From: Alkalimonas sp.
GTDB lineage: Bacteria > Pseudomonadota > Gammaproteobacteria > Enterobacterales > Alteromonadaceae
Reading direction: 5' to 3'
NCBI GenBank assembly: GCA_020831935.1
Contig: JAFIFR010000006.1
Coordinates: 1-37,309 of the forward strand
Length of the DNA stretch: 37,309 bases
Of the stretch, positions 1 to 9,027 are shown one piece after another (position 1 is the first letter of the stretch; each line of letters begins with the position of its first letter). Under the pieces are notes generated by a model. The model was not told the DNA's origin. It saw only the letters and a list, made by a program, of their open reading frames with translations, and made no database searches. The translations under genes were made by a program, and so were the position numbers.

Positions 1-77
1 ACAAGGCTTGTTCTGCTACTCAATGCTGGTTATGCTGTCAAATAACGGACTGGTTAGAAACGGCAAATGATGCGGCA

Positions 78-2726
78 ATGAGATTAAGACAAACACTGCT
101 GGTGTATCTGGTCCCTTTAATGCTGTTGCCAGCTTTGTTGTTTGGTGTGCTTGCTATCAAGTTCAGCCAGTCGTTTTACTGGCAACAAGCAAATCTAAAA
201 GCCAGCAGTTTTTTGCAGCAGCAACAGCTGGCCATTCATACCGAGCTGATGCAACTGAGCATTCAACTGCAGGATCTGACATCCAGCGGCCAGCTGATGA
301 ACTACCTGACCGCTGAGCGTGCAGAGCCTCAGTTATTGTTTGAGCAGTGGCAACGACGATTGCAGCCCTTTGCTGCCCAACAGGCGAGCATCAAATTGGT
401 TCGGTTAAACGGCGCTACCGAGCTGGTGTGGCCAATCATCAGTGATACCTTGCCTTCGGCTCGCTTTCAACAACGGCATTTGGCCCGGTTGCAGGGAATG
501 ATTCAGGAAGAGCTGCTGTTTTTTGCCACCGAAGCTGATGCCAGCGAGCCACGACTGTTTATCGCTCGAAAAGTTTACAACCCGTCGGCCGCCAACAGCG
601 ACACACGGCAGCTTTGGGGGTATCTGGTGCTCAGTCTTGAGCCTGAGGCTGTGCGGACGATATTGCAGCAATCGTTAACACCTGGCAGCATTTCACTGAT
701 TATTAGCCCGGCCGCAACGATCGCTTTTTCAGACAGGCTACCCTTGATTGGCAGCACTTTCGCTCCCAGCCACTTCCGCACCATTCAACAAAGCATTCAG
801 CAGCAGGACATGGTGCCTGGTACTTTATTGGGGCAACCCATGCTGCTAAAAGGAGCTGAGTTGCCAGGGGGCTTTCAGTTATTGCTTGGCATTAACCAGC
901 AAGAGTTGATGGCTGCGACCCGATTTCAGCCTTGGGTGATCGGGGCCTTGTTGGTAGCCATCATGCTGCTACTGCCTTTTAGTATCTATGGGTTGCTGAT
1001 CCGCCATGTATTTACCCCTATTCGTAAATTGACTCAAGCCAAAACGGCTGTTGGGCGGGGGGATTTGTCAACCTTGTTGCCGGTAAGCAAACAGGACGAG
1101 TTGGGAGATATGTTTGCGGCTTTCAATGTGATGGTCCGTCAGCTGCGGGTGTACCGTGAGCGGGAAAGAGCATACAAGCAGCAGCTCGAAGACAAGGTAT
1201 TAAAGCGAACCCAGGACTTAGCCCGGGCCAATGATGATTTAGCCGCCGCGAATCAGGAGCTGATTGTTGCCCGGGAAACTGCCGAGCAGGCCAGTCGATT
1301 GAAGAGTGTGTTTTTGGCCAATATGAGCCATGAAATTCGCACGCCACTGACGGCCATCATTGGTTTTAGCGAGCAGAGCGTGCAAACGGAAAATCCTGAA
1401 CAGATCAAAGATTATCAGCTACGGGTATTAAAAAGCAGCCAACATCTGCTGAACCTGATCAACGACATCCTGGATCTGTCTAAAATTGAAGCGGATAAGC
1501 TGGAGCTGCAACGACAGCCGTATTGCTGCCTGGAAATCATTGACGATGTTTACCAACTGAGTTTGACGCAGGCCAAAGCCAAGGGACTGGATTGCGAACT
1601 GCAGCTGCGTTTCCCATTGCCCAAACAGATTGTTGGTGATGAAGTTCGCTTCCGTCAGGTGCTGTTAAACCTGGCCAGCAATGCCATTAAGTTTACCGAG
1701 CAAGGTCGGGTGCTGATTCGGGTTGAGTATGAGTTGATGGCACAGCAACTTAAAATTTCAGTGAAAGATACCGGCATTGGCATTGCCCCGGCAGAGCTGT
1801 CCCGGTTATTTCAACCTTTCGTGCAGGCTGATGCTACTGTCACCCGTCATTTTGGCGGTACCGGTTTAGGTTTGTGTATCTCGAAAAAGTTGATCCAGCA
1901 AATGGGGGGCGACATTCGGGTCGACAGTGTGAAAGGTGTTGGCAGTAATTTTGAAGTGATCCTGGATTGCACAGGGATGTCGATTGAGCTGGTGCAGTCC
2001 TATCAGGCTCCACAGCCACAGCAACCTGCGGCCCTGGTCAACGAGCAGTGCCCACTGCATATTCTGGTGGCAGAAGACAATCCCGACAATCAATTGTTGC
2101 TGTGCATCTTGTTGCAACAAGTGAACGCAAGTTATGTGATGGCTGTGAACGGCCATGAAGCGGTTGAAAAAGCGTTGAGCGAAGATTTTGACTTGATATT
2201 TATGGACATGCAGATGCCGACTATGGGAGGGGAGGAGGCAACCGGCTTGATACGGCATGCCGGTATTAACACCCCTATCATCGCCGTGACGGCCAATGTG
2301 ATGAGTGAAGATATCGAGCGTTATAAAGCCTCGGGCTGCCAGGACGTCTTATCCAAACCAATTGATCAACAACAATTTTTGAAGCTGGTACAGTCGTATC
2401 GGCCAGATCAACCTCAAAGTGATCATCGGGAGTTTGAACGCCGTCTGGCCGAAGACCCAGTGGTGCAGGCTTTGAAAAACAATTTCCGTGAACGGTTGCC
2501 GGATTTGGTACAGCAGTTGGCCCAGTCTAGTGCAGCAGAGCGTTGGCAACAGCTGGCGTTTGATGCGCACAGCCTAAAAGGCAGTGCTGGCAGTATGGGG
2601 TTTCAGCAACTAACTGAATTGGCGGCTGAGTTGGAGCTGCAAGCTCAACAACAATCAGCCCAGGCTTGCCAACAATTGGTAACCAGGATGGAGCAAATTG
2701 TGCTGGAGGAGCTTACGGATGTCTGA
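78..2726 (+). CDS. Hybrid sensor histidine kinase (HAMP-HisKA-HATPase-REC-HPt)
   Basis: This is an inner-membrane phosphorelay kinase. A membrane segment near residues 7-27 and a second near 286-308 flank a periplasmic sensing region of about 250 residues. A HAMP linker (about 309-360) and coiled coil follow. The HisKA site is H418 in SHEIRTP. The HATPase has an N box around N535, DTGIGIA at 565-571 and GGTGLGL at 593-599. A receiver follows with E666/D667, phosphoacceptor D710, T738 and K760, then an HPt domain with H831 in AHSLKGSAG. All phosphotransfer residues are present. The frame stays open to the left window edge, so the ATG at 78, chosen because it precedes the hydrophobic segment, is not certain. 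Its stop overlaps the next gene, so it is probably cotranscribed with the HIT and HDOD genes. The ligand and output regulator are unknown. Confidence 0.9.
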   Translation: MRLRQTLLVYLVPLMLLPALLFGVLAIKFSQSFYWQQANLKASSFLQQQQLAIHTELMQLSIQLQDLTSSGQLMNYLTAERAEPQLLFEQWQRRLQPFAAQQASIKLVRLNGATELVWPIISDTLPSARFQQRHLARLQGMIQEELLFFATEADASEPRLFIARKVYNPSAANSDTRQLWGYLVLSLEPEAVRTILQQSLTPGSISLIISPAATIAFSDRLPLIGSTFAPSHFRTIQQSIQQQDMVPGTLLGQPMLLKGAELPGGFQLLLGINQQELMAATRFQPWVIGALLVAIMLLLPFSIYGLLIRHVFTPIRKLTQAKTAVGRGDLSTLLPVSKQDELGDMFAAFNVMVRQLRVYRERERAYKQQLEDKVLKRTQDLARANDDLAAANQELIVARETAEQASRLKSVFLANMSHEIRTPLTAIIGFSEQSVQTENPEQIKDYQLRVLKSSQHLLNLINDILDLSKIEADKLELQRQPYCCLEIIDDVYQLSLTQAKAKGLDCELQLRFPLPKQIVGDEVRFRQVLLNLASNAIKFTEQGRVLIRVEYELMAQQLKISVKDTGIGIAPAELSRLFQPFVQADATVTRHFGGTGLGLCISKKLIQQMGGDIRVDSVKGVGSNFEVILDCTGMSIELVQSYQAPQPQQPAALVNEQCPLHILVAEDNPDNQLLLCILLQQVNASYVMAVNGHEAVEKALSEDFDLIFMDMQMPTMGGEEATGLIRHAGINTPIIAVTANVMSEDIERYKASGCQDVLSKPIDQQQFLKLVQSYRPDQPQSDHREFERRLAEDPVVQALKNNFRERLPDLVQQLAQSSAAERWQQLAFDAHSLKGSAGSMGFQQLTELAAELELQAQQQSAQACQQLVTRMEQIVLEELTDV

Positions 2727-3168
2727 ACCGATCCCATTTCAACTGGCTGATGCGCTGCAGCGCGACAGCAACTTTGTTGCGGACTGGCCTTTATGTCAGC
2801 TTCGAGTGATGAACGATCAGCAGTATCCCTGGTTCGTGATGATTCCAAGACGGTCCGCAGTGACAGAGTTGATTGACTTGACCGAGCAGGATTACTGGCA
2901 GTGTCAGCAAGAAATTCGGGCCTTTTCCGGCTGGTTGCAGCAGCAGTTCCAACCCGACAAATTAAATATTGCCGCTCTTGGCAATATGGTGCCACAATTA
3001 CATATTCACCAAATTGCCCGCTTTCGGACAGATCTGGCCTGGCCTGCTCCGATCTGGGGCAAGGTGCCGATGCAGCCTTATCCAGAGGTCAAGTTGCAAC
3101 AGCTGATTGAACTGTGGCAGCCAAGCCTTGTCGCGAGAATGCCATCGCCATCATCCAACGGAGTTTAA
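2719..3168 (+). CDS. HIT-domain family protein
   Basis: This is a histidine-triad protein of 149 residues, a family of nucleotide hydrolases or transferases acting on substrates such as diadenosine polyphosphates. The family motif region reads PQLHIHQIAR. Aligned to H-x-H-x-H, the first histidine is glutamine, while the central catalytic histidine and the third histidine remain. The tail DLAWPAPIWG is, from memory, usual in the short HIT proteins of marine gammaproteobacteria. I prefer the ATG at 2719 over the upstream start in the ORF track because GGAGGA sits 8 bases before it. It overlaps the kinase stop by 8 bases and ends 2 bases before the HDOD gene, so translation is likely coupled. 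Its substrate cannot be read from sequence. Confidence 0.85.
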   Translation: MSEPIPFQLADALQRDSNFVADWPLCQLRVMNDQQYPWFVMIPRRSAVTELIDLTEQDYWQCQQEIRAFSGWLQQQFQPDKLNIAALGNMVPQLHIHQIARFRTDLAWPAPIWGKVPMQPYPEVKLQQLIELWQPSLVARMPSPSSNGV

Positions 3169-3170
3169 AT

Positions 3171-4010
3171 ATGTCAGCAGAGCACACACTCATTTCCATT
3201 CTGGTTGACAAATTGCGCCACGACCGCCTGGTGCTGCCCACCTTGCCGGAAATTGCACTCCGGGTACGGCGCACTGCCGATGATCCAGAAGTCAGCCTGG
3301 CCGATATGGCCGAAGTGATTAGTATGGATCCAGCTTTGGCAGCCAGGATGATACGGGTGGCCAACAGTGCTTTTTTAGGTCGAACCATCAAAGTCAGTAC
3401 ACTAAGCCAGGCTGTGACCCGCATTGGGCTGAGCCAGATTAAAACCATTGCCACTGCCATGGCCATGGAGCAACTCTTTGTCAGTCAGAACAAGCAAATT
3501 CAGCAGATGATGGATAAAGCCTGGCGTGATACCGTGCAGGTGACCAGCATTGCAGTAGCCTGTCTCAGCTACTACCGCTCGACTCAGCGGCAGTGTGCCC
3601 TTAGCATTGATGAAATGACGCTGGCAGCACTGCTGCATCACATTGGTTTACTGCCGATTTTGACCGAGGCGGAGCAGCATCAAAATGCTTTTGGTCATCC
3701 TGGCTTTATGCGCCATGCGATGGTGAAGCTATCACCAAAAATTGGTCTGGCTATTTTACAAGCCTGGGGCTTTTCAGAGATGTATCAGCGAGTGATTGCT
3801 AACTGGCAAAAGCCGGAGCACTCAGCGCAACCGGATTACACCGACTTTGTCCGTATCGCCACCATAGTGCAGCAAAGCTTTCCTGTACAAGACCAGCAGC
3901 AGGCTCTGCTCAACCACTACATTGAGCAAGGTGTGCTGCCGGACGCTGATTTTATGCAAGAGCCGGCCATCACTGCTGTGTATCAGGATGTCCGGGCTCT
4001 GTTTGCTTGA
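3171..4010 (+). CDS. HDOD domain signalling protein
   Basis: This is a 279-residue protein made almost entirely of an HDOD domain, a metal-free relative of HD phosphohydrolases used as a signalling scaffold. The N-terminal half shows the family pattern LPTLPEIALRVRR, then ADMAEVISMDPALAARMIRVANSAF and a TLSQAVTRIGLSQIK stretch. No metal-binding HD pair is evident. The ATG at 3171 is chosen over 3114 because GGAG precedes it by 7 bases and the homologous region begins soon after. It follows the HIT gene by 2 bases and closes the three-gene operon. No terminator is visible between it and the convergent rdgC 17 bases away. Function is inferred from family only. Confidence 0.85.
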   Translation: MSAEHTLISILVDKLRHDRLVLPTLPEIALRVRRTADDPEVSLADMAEVISMDPALAARMIRVANSAFLGRTIKVSTLSQAVTRIGLSQIKTIATAMAMEQLFVSQNKQIQQMMDKAWRDTVQVTSIAVACLSYYRSTQRQCALSIDEMTLAALLHHIGLLPILTEAEQHQNAFGHPGFMRHAMVKLSPKIGLAILQAWGFSEMYQRVIANWQKPEHSAQPDYTDFVRIATIVQQSFPVQDQQQALLNHYIEQGVLPDADFMQEPAITAVYQDVRALFA

Positions 4011-4027
4011 AGCTTTTCTGAAGGCGG

Positions 4028-4924
4028 TTACTCGGCCGGTGTGACGGCTGCGGCGATGTGATCCAGCGCGGCAGTTAAGGTCGAAGCCATCAATAGCGAG
4101 TCGGCAGCCAGCCGTGCTTCGGCATCCTCAAAGCCTAACTCGTCGTTTTTACTGCTGATGCTGTCATGGAAGCGCAGGCTCTTGACACTGCCATCCTCAC
4201 AGACTTTCAGGCTAATGCCTTCTTCCTGCACCAGCTCCAGTCGAATTACGGCTTTATCCTGCAGATGGCTGAGTACCTCATCGGTGCTCAGTAGATGGTT
4301 GCTAAAACGCACTTTAGCACCTTCCTCATCCGGGGCTTTTAATTCAACTTCGTGACCCAGTTGAAAGCTGGCTGGTAACTGCTGCGCCTGCAACCAGTGC
4401 TGCAGGGCATCGCTTAAGCGGTAAGGGTCCAGCCAGGGCAGTGCAGGTAAAGAACCCAAAGCTTTGCGCAGCAACGCCAGCACATCTTCTGCCCGGCTAC
4501 TGCTGCTAGTGTTAATGATAATACGCTGTTTGTTCAAATCCAGGCAGGCAATCACGCTTTGAGTTTTACTAAAAGCGCGTGGCAGCAAACTAAAGGTGAC
4601 TTCTTCTTTGATGCTGTCTTTTTCCTTGCGACTTAACGGCCGACCTTTCTCTGTCGTCAAGGCCTCAATTTTCGGCTGCATTTCGTCCTGCACTACAGCG
4701 GCGGGCAGAATTTTTTCCTGCCGCTTCAGGGCAAAAAACAAGTACTGTTGATTTTGGTAGCAATAATTCTGCACCGACTCAAACGGAAAGCTAAAGCCCT
4801 GGCTGGATGGTTGTTGACCGCTGCAGGGCGTGAAGCGAAATTCGTGCAGGGCTTGCTCCAGACTGGCTTTATCCACAGTGACTGGGGAACTTAACTGATA
4901 AATACGACAATTCTTAAACCACAT
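4028..4924 (-). CDS. rdgC: Recombination-associated protein RdgC
   Basis: RdgC is a nucleoid-associated, ring-forming DNA-binding protein that limits RecA activity during replication and recombination. The N terminus MWFKNCRIYQL and the full length of 298 residues match the family (about 300). Other typical segments are FSFPFESVQNYCYQ, the TTEKGRPLSRKEK stretch and the C-terminal LAADSLLMASTLTAAL. It is a single gene converging on the HDOD gene. A TATACT sequence (plus-strand 4955-4960) lies about 30 bases upstream of its start and may be its -10 element, but I see no good -35. Confidence 0.95.
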   Translation of the reverse strand: MWFKNCRIYQLSSPVTVDKASLEQALHEFRFTPCSGQQPSSQGFSFPFESVQNYCYQNQQYLFFALKRQEKILPAAVVQDEMQPKIEALTTEKGRPLSRKEKDSIKEEVTFSLLPRAFSKTQSVIACLDLNKQRIIINTSSSSRAEDVLALLRKALGSLPALPWLDPYRLSDALQHWLQAQQLPASFQLGHEVELKAPDEEGAKVRFSNHLLSTDEVLSHLQDKAVIRLELVQEEGISLKVCEDGSVKSLRFHDSISSKNDELGFEDAEARLAADSLLMASTLTAALDHIAAAVTPAE

Positions 4925-5009
4925 ACCAAGCTCTTAACGACAAAAAAGGGAATCAGTATAACGTGCTGCAGCCGCAGGGTATAGCGCCCAGAAGTCCGGG
5001 AGCTGGGTG

Positions 5010-6755
5010 TTAAGCAGTTTGTTTCTTGGGAAAACGTATATGGTAGCTCAGCCCTTTGCCGGGCTCGCTGCTGACTTCGATGCTGCCTTTTAAGGTTTGC
5101 CGTACCAGGTTGTAGGTTATATGAGTCCCTAAACCACTGCCTCCGGCTTCTCGTTTGGTGGTAAAGAAAGGATGAAACAGTTTCTCCAGTTGCTCGGGGG
5201 TTAAACCCTTGCCGTTATCGCTGTAGCGAATATCAATGTCATCGTCATCGTCGAGAACGGTGATGCGGATTTGTCCTTCTGCCATCTCTTCAAAGCCATG
5301 GATCAAAGAGTTCATCAGTAAATTGGTGAAAATTTGCGAGATAGCGCCGGCAGGGCAGGTTAGCTGCAAGTCGGCCGGGCAGTTGACATCCACCTGGTGC
5401 TTGGTTTTTTTAAAGTGCGGATGCAAGGAGCGGATCACTTCCTGCAAATAAGCATCCAGCCGTATGGTGCGTATGGCTTCGCTGGTCTGATCGACCGCAA
5501 TCTGTTTAAAGCTGGCAATCAGATCCGAAGCCCGGTTTAAGTTGGATTCCAGTAAGGTGGCGGTTTCGGTCGCCTCCGCAATGAATTGCTCCAGGTTTTT
5601 CGGAGACAGGGTTTTGGCCTGGTAAGCCTTTTGCAAGTGCTGAATTTTTTCCGATAAAAAGCTGGTGGCCGTGACGCCAATACCGACCGGCGTATTCACC
5701 TCATGGGTGATGCCTGCAACCAGGCCTCCCAAAGCGGCCATTTTTTCCGATTGCACCAAGCGATCCTGGGTTTGTTTTAAATCTTCCACCAGATTTTCCA
5801 GCTCGGTTTGCTTGCTGCGCAGCGCTTGCTCAATATGACGGCGTCGCTCGATCTCTTCTTTTAAACTCTGCTGTTTGACTTCCAGTTGCTGCTTTTGTTG
5901 CTGCAAGTCCATCATGGCCTGGCTTAAACCGGAGGTTTTTCGTGCCACCTCTTGCTCCAGTACCAGGTTGTGTTGGTCCAGCTTTTCATTGCTAACCACC
6001 AGTTCTTTTTGGGTGCTTTCCAGCCGGGATTTGTAATCCTGCACCCGGTTGATCAAGCGGTTAAAAGCTGTGGTCATCACGCTGAGTTCAATGCTGCTTT
6101 CGCTGCGGCCGGTTTCGATGCGGGCGCCATCGAGATGGTCCAGTTCCAGTTCTTCGATTTGCTGGGTGAGTTCGGCCATCGGCTCGGTTAAATAACGGCG
6201 AAACGCCAGTAAGAATAGAATAATAAGGAAGGTGGTTTTCAGCATGGCATTGCCGATCAGAAAGAAAATACCAATTTTAATCCGATCAATCACGATGGCC
6301 CGGCTTGAAAACAGGGTGACATCGCCTACCTGAGTGGCTCGGCCAGAAAACTCAAAAATCAATGGAAAGGTGTAACCAAAGAGACCGGATTGTTGCTCCG
6401 CCAGTTGGATCCCTTCTCGCACCAGTTCGCTGCCATGGCGTTGGCTAATATCGACATGGCGGCCAAGTTGGGTAATGACCGTACCGCTGTCATCCCGAAC
6501 GATAATGCCTTCGACTGCAGGAATGGCCAGCAGGCCATCAGCAATCACCAGCGCTTGCTGGGTATTGAGTTCCCAGATGGCCCGGGTCAGACTACCGGAA
6601 AAGGTTTGCTGCAAAGTGGCCAGTTCGCTGTTGATGTAACGTTTGGTATTCAGGTACTCGGCACCGATTTGCGCCAAAGTGACGACAAAGGTCAGTATAA
6701 AGTACACCGATAAGACTTTGGTCAACAGGGTTCTGGACAAACTTCTTTGCTGCAT
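5010..6755 (-). CDS. Membrane sensor histidine kinase
   Basis: This is a 581-residue sensor kinase. Membrane segments at about 11-33 and 161-184 bracket a periplasmic domain of about 125 residues. A HAMP-like region follows, then a long coiled coil (about 235-335) rich in Gln, Glu and Lys. The phosphorylation site is H351 in GITHEVNTP, the N box is around N482, then DNGKGL at 513-518 and GGSGLG at 538-543. There is no receiver or HPt domain, so it needs a separate response regulator. The divergently transcribed stand-alone receiver at 7062 is the obvious candidate. AAGGA lies about 8 bases before the start. The signal sensed is unknown. Confidence 0.9.
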   Translation of the reverse strand: MQQRSLSRTLLTKVLSVYFILTFVVTLAQIGAEYLNTKRYINSELATLQQTFSGSLTRAIWELNTQQALVIADGLLAIPAVEGIIVRDDSGTVITQLGRHVDISQRHGSELVREGIQLAEQQSGLFGYTFPLIFEFSGRATQVGDVTLFSSRAIVIDRIKIGIFFLIGNAMLKTTFLIILFLLAFRRYLTEPMAELTQQIEELELDHLDGARIETGRSESSIELSVMTTAFNRLINRVQDYKSRLESTQKELVVSNEKLDQHNLVLEQEVARKTSGLSQAMMDLQQQKQQLEVKQQSLKEEIERRRHIEQALRSKQTELENLVEDLKQTQDRLVQSEKMAALGGLVAGITHEVNTPVGIGVTATSFLSEKIQHLQKAYQAKTLSPKNLEQFIAEATETATLLESNLNRASDLIASFKQIAVDQTSEAIRTIRLDAYLQEVIRSLHPHFKKTKHQVDVNCPADLQLTCPAGAISQIFTNLLMNSLIHGFEEMAEGQIRITVLDDDDDIDIRYSDNGKGLTPEQLEKLFHPFFTTKREAGGSGLGTHITYNLVRQTLKGSIEVSSEPGKGLSYHIRFPKKQTA

Positions 6756-6841
6756 CAGGTGGTCCTTTTAAAACAGCACGGCACGCTTTCGGGCAGTCTT
6801 GCCTTCCGCGATCGCTACCGGAAGGGGTTCTAAGGCTGCCA

Positions 6842-6856
6842 GCTATAGACTATAGC
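6842..6856. promoter_or_regulatory. Palindrome GCTATAG-A-CTATAGC in the divergent region
   Basis: This is a perfect 7+1+7 palindrome between the divergent kinase and receiver genes. It contains TATAG sequences on both strands, so it could be an operator, or its symmetry could come from -10-like elements. No known binding motif is recognised. Confidence 0.35.
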
Positions 6857-6895
6857 CTAATTTCTTCTGTATAGGTGGTATTATCCAAGCCATGC

Positions 6896-6937
6896 AAGAC
6901 TCAAGCTGCTGGTATTCAATGCAAATTTTTGAGTCTT
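6896..6937. repeat. Inverted repeat AAGACTCAA / TTGAGTCTT
   Basis: Two perfect 9-base arms at 6896-6904 and 6929-6937 lie 33 bases apart centre to centre, about three helical turns. CATG flanks both outer ends at near-equal distance. No T-run follows, so it does not look like a terminator. It lies in the roughly 305-base gap between the divergent histidine kinase and receiver genes and may be a regulator binding site. Apart from this, the 6842 palindrome and the promoter at 6970, I see nothing in that gap. Confidence 0.4.
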
Positions 6938-6969
6938 TACATGCTTAAACTAGCAGACTTTTAGCCAAC

Positions 6970-6998
6970 TTGCATTGTATTTGGCTTCTGGTTATAGT
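6970..6998 (+). promoter_or_regulatory. Candidate promoter of the receiver-CheC-cyclase operon
   Basis: TTGCAT (6970-6975), a 17-base spacer and TATAGT (6993-6998) lie about 64 bases upstream of the receiver start. The -10 matches 5 of 6 consensus bases and the -35 is weak. Confidence 0.45.
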
Positions 6999-7061
6999 CG
7001 AGTGATTGATTCGGAGCAATCGAACAACACTCATAAAAACAACCCTCAGAGAGCTGTGCGC

Positions 7062-7427
7062 ATGAGCTTAACCGCTTTAATCTGTGATGACTCTGTCCTG
7101 GCCCGCAAACAGGTTAAAAAAAGCCTGCCGGAAAACTTCGCTGCTACCGTTTTAACGGCATCCAATGGTCAGGAAGCACTGGATATATTGAGCACGCAAG
7201 AAATTGGCGTGGTTTTCCTCGATTTGACCATGCCGGAGCTCGATGGCATTGGTGTGCTGGAGGCTATTAAAGCCCGGCAGTTGAAGTCCTGTGTCATTGT
7301 TATTTCTGCCGATATTCAGCCCGAAATGCAAAAGCGGGTTGCGGAGCTTGGCGCCCTGGCCTTTATTCAAAAACCGGTGAACCCGGACAAACTCAACCAG
7401 ATACTGTCGCAGTATGGTTTGATCTGA
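7062..7427 (+). CDS. Stand-alone CheY-like response regulator
   Basis: This is a single receiver domain of 121 residues with no output domain. The acidic pair is D9/D10, the phosphoacceptor is D54 in FLDLTMPELDG, S82 is the conserved hydroxyl residue and K104 the conserved lysine in QKPVNP. I choose the ATG at 7062 over 6975 because the receiver fold begins there and a GAGAG sequence precedes it. The stop overlaps the next start (TGATG), so it is translationally coupled to the CheC-like gene. The divergent membrane kinase may phosphorylate it and the CheC-like protein may dephosphorylate it. Both are inferences from context. Confidence 0.9.
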   Translation: MSLTALICDDSVLARKQVKKSLPENFAATVLTASNGQEALDILSTQEIGVVFLDLTMPELDGIGVLEAIKARQLKSCVIVISADIQPEMQKRVAELGALAFIQKPVNPDKLNQILSQYGLI

Positions 7428-8029
7428 TGGCGATGTTATCTGCTGACCAACAGGATGCGTTGCAAGAGCTAATGAATGTCGCTATGGGCATGGCCAGCGA
7501 TCAGCTGGCTCGTTATTTAAACACCCTGGTGCATTTGCAAGTACCAGCCATCCGGCTGGTCCAGCCTTCGGATTTGTTGGCGCAGCTCGAGCCTGACGAT
7601 GCTGAGCATCAACGACAAGTGGTGAGTCAGGGCTTTATTGGCGATGCCGGCTTTCAGGGCGAAGCGGTGTTGTTTTACCAGTTGAGCAATGCCCGTCAGT
7701 TGGCAACGATGCTGGGCTACCCGGCAGATGATGCCAACGATGCCGAAATGCTGACCGATATCAGCTCCATTTTGACCACCACCTTTCTCAACAGTCTGGG
7801 CGGGCAGTTGAGTGCTCAGCTGTCTTACAGTGCTCCCAGGCTGTTAAGTGATCAGCAGGAACTGTTGGTGCAGCGTATCGAGACCCCTGGTTGGCGTGCT
7901 GCTTTGCAGGTCAGCATCCACTATCAGGTGATTGACTATGCGTTTCAATGCGAGATGGTGCTGTTGATCCCAGAACTTGGCTTGCAGACCCTGCAGCAGC
8001 GGTTGGATGCTATTTTGCTGGAGTACTAG
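7427..8029 (+). CDS. CheC-like receiver phosphatase
   Basis: This is a 200-residue member of the CheC/CheX/FliY phosphatase family, which removes phosphate from CheY-type receivers. The family signature (D/S)-x3-E-x2-N-x22-P is matched exactly by D10, E14, N17 and P40. At the equivalent second site the acid is D111 and the asparagine is S114, though P137 keeps the right spacing, so the second site looks degenerate. It lies between a stand-alone receiver and a diguanylate cyclase, and no chemotaxis genes are nearby. Its likely partner is therefore the adjacent receiver. A second in-frame ATG at 7433 is an alternative start. Confidence 0.85.
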   Translation: MAMLSADQQDALQELMNVAMGMASDQLARYLNTLVHLQVPAIRLVQPSDLLAQLEPDDAEHQRQVVSQGFIGDAGFQGEAVLFYQLSNARQLATMLGYPADDANDAEMLTDISSILTTTFLNSLGGQLSAQLSYSAPRLLSDQQELLVQRIETPGWRAALQVSIHYQVIDYAFQCEMVLLIPELGLQTLQQRLDAILLEY

Positions 8030-8040
8030 CAGGAGGACGG

Positions 8041-9024
8041 ATGGACGCACAATGGCTGGCAATGCCTATTTTGCAGCAGTTAAACAGCGGTGTGCTGGTG
8101 CTCAGTACTGACTATCATATCTGCTTTTACAATCAGTTTATTGAGCGCAGGCTGGGTGTGCCCTTGGCCGAGGTGCGTCACAAATCCGTCTTTGATGTTT
8201 TCACCGATTTACCGGAAGCCTGGTTAAAGCGCAAGCTGGACAGTGTGGTCGCTTTGAACGCGCCGGTGTTTAGCTCCTGGGAGCAACGGCCTTATGTGTT
8301 GAAACTGCCTCACCTGCGTCCGATCAGCAATGTCAGTGATTACATGATTCAAAATTGCAGCATGTTGCCCTTGTTGCATCCGCATACCGGTGAAACCTTT
8401 GTCTGTCTGCTAATCGAGGATGCCACCGATGTCAGCCTGTATCAGCAGGAGCTGCAACGCAACATGCAGGCGTTGCAACAAGCCAACCGCATGGATGGTC
8501 TCACCCAGGTGTTTAACCGCAGTTATTGGGAACAGTTGTTGAATGCGGAGATCTTGCGCGCCAGACGTTACCACCAACCTTTATCATTAATTTTATTTGA
8601 TTTAGACAAGTTTAAGCAGCTGAACGATATCTATGGCCATCAGGGAGGCGATTATGTCCTGGTTGAGTTGTCTGCTTTCATTCAAAGCTTGCTGCGGGAG
8701 TCGGATTTGCTGGGGCGCTATGGTGGCGAAGAGTTTGGCATTATTTTACCCAATACTGGACAACAAGGGGCCAGTGAGGTGGCTAAGCGTATATGTCGTC
8801 AGGTCGCTGCGCATCCTTTGCATTATCAGCAGCAGGACATTCGTGCCACCATCAGTTTGGGGGTGGCTGAGTTGAATCCTCACCGGCAGCAGGATGTGCA
8901 TGACCTGGTGCAATGTGCGGACCTGGCACTGTACTTATCCAAGCGTGAAGGCCGCAATCGCAGCACCAGTTATCGGGATGAATTGCGTCACTACCTGCAG
9001 AAGATCACCGAAAGCGCCCATTAA
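8041..9024 (+). CDS. PAS-GGDEF diguanylate cyclase
   Basis: This 327-residue protein makes cyclic di-GMP from two GTP. Residues about 8-130 look like a PAS sensor (GVLVLSTDYHICFYNQF). A short helix links it to the GGDEF domain (about 150-310). Visible features are the metal site in FDLDKFK (D187), the active-site loop GGEEF at 228-232, and an inhibitory RxxD site RESD (219-222) exactly five residues upstream. It should therefore be active and product-inhibited. I use the ATG at 8041, with AGGAGG 4-9 bases before it, rather than the ORF-track start at 7948 inside the CheC-like gene. It is the last gene of the receiver-CheC-cyclase operon. There is no membrane segment, so it is cytoplasmic. Confidence 0.92.
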   Translation: MDAQWLAMPILQQLNSGVLVLSTDYHICFYNQFIERRLGVPLAEVRHKSVFDVFTDLPEAWLKRKLDSVVALNAPVFSSWEQRPYVLKLPHLRPISNVSDYMIQNCSMLPLLHPHTGETFVCLLIEDATDVSLYQQELQRNMQALQQANRMDGLTQVFNRSYWEQLLNAEILRARRYHQPLSLILFDLDKFKQLNDIYGHQGGDYVLVELSAFIQSLLRESDLLGRYGGEEFGIILPNTGQQGASEVAKRICRQVAAHPLHYQQQDIRATISLGVAELNPHRQQDVHDLVQCADLALYLSKREGRNRSTSYRDELRHYLQKITESAH

Positions 9025-9027
9025 CGG

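Noticed and set aside
1-70. Possible C-terminal end of an upstream gene (frame 2, ending TGA at 68-70, ...LSNNGLVRNGK)
   Set aside because: Only 22 codons are visible with no recognisable motif. The kinase frame is also open to the left edge, so neither reading can be favoured.
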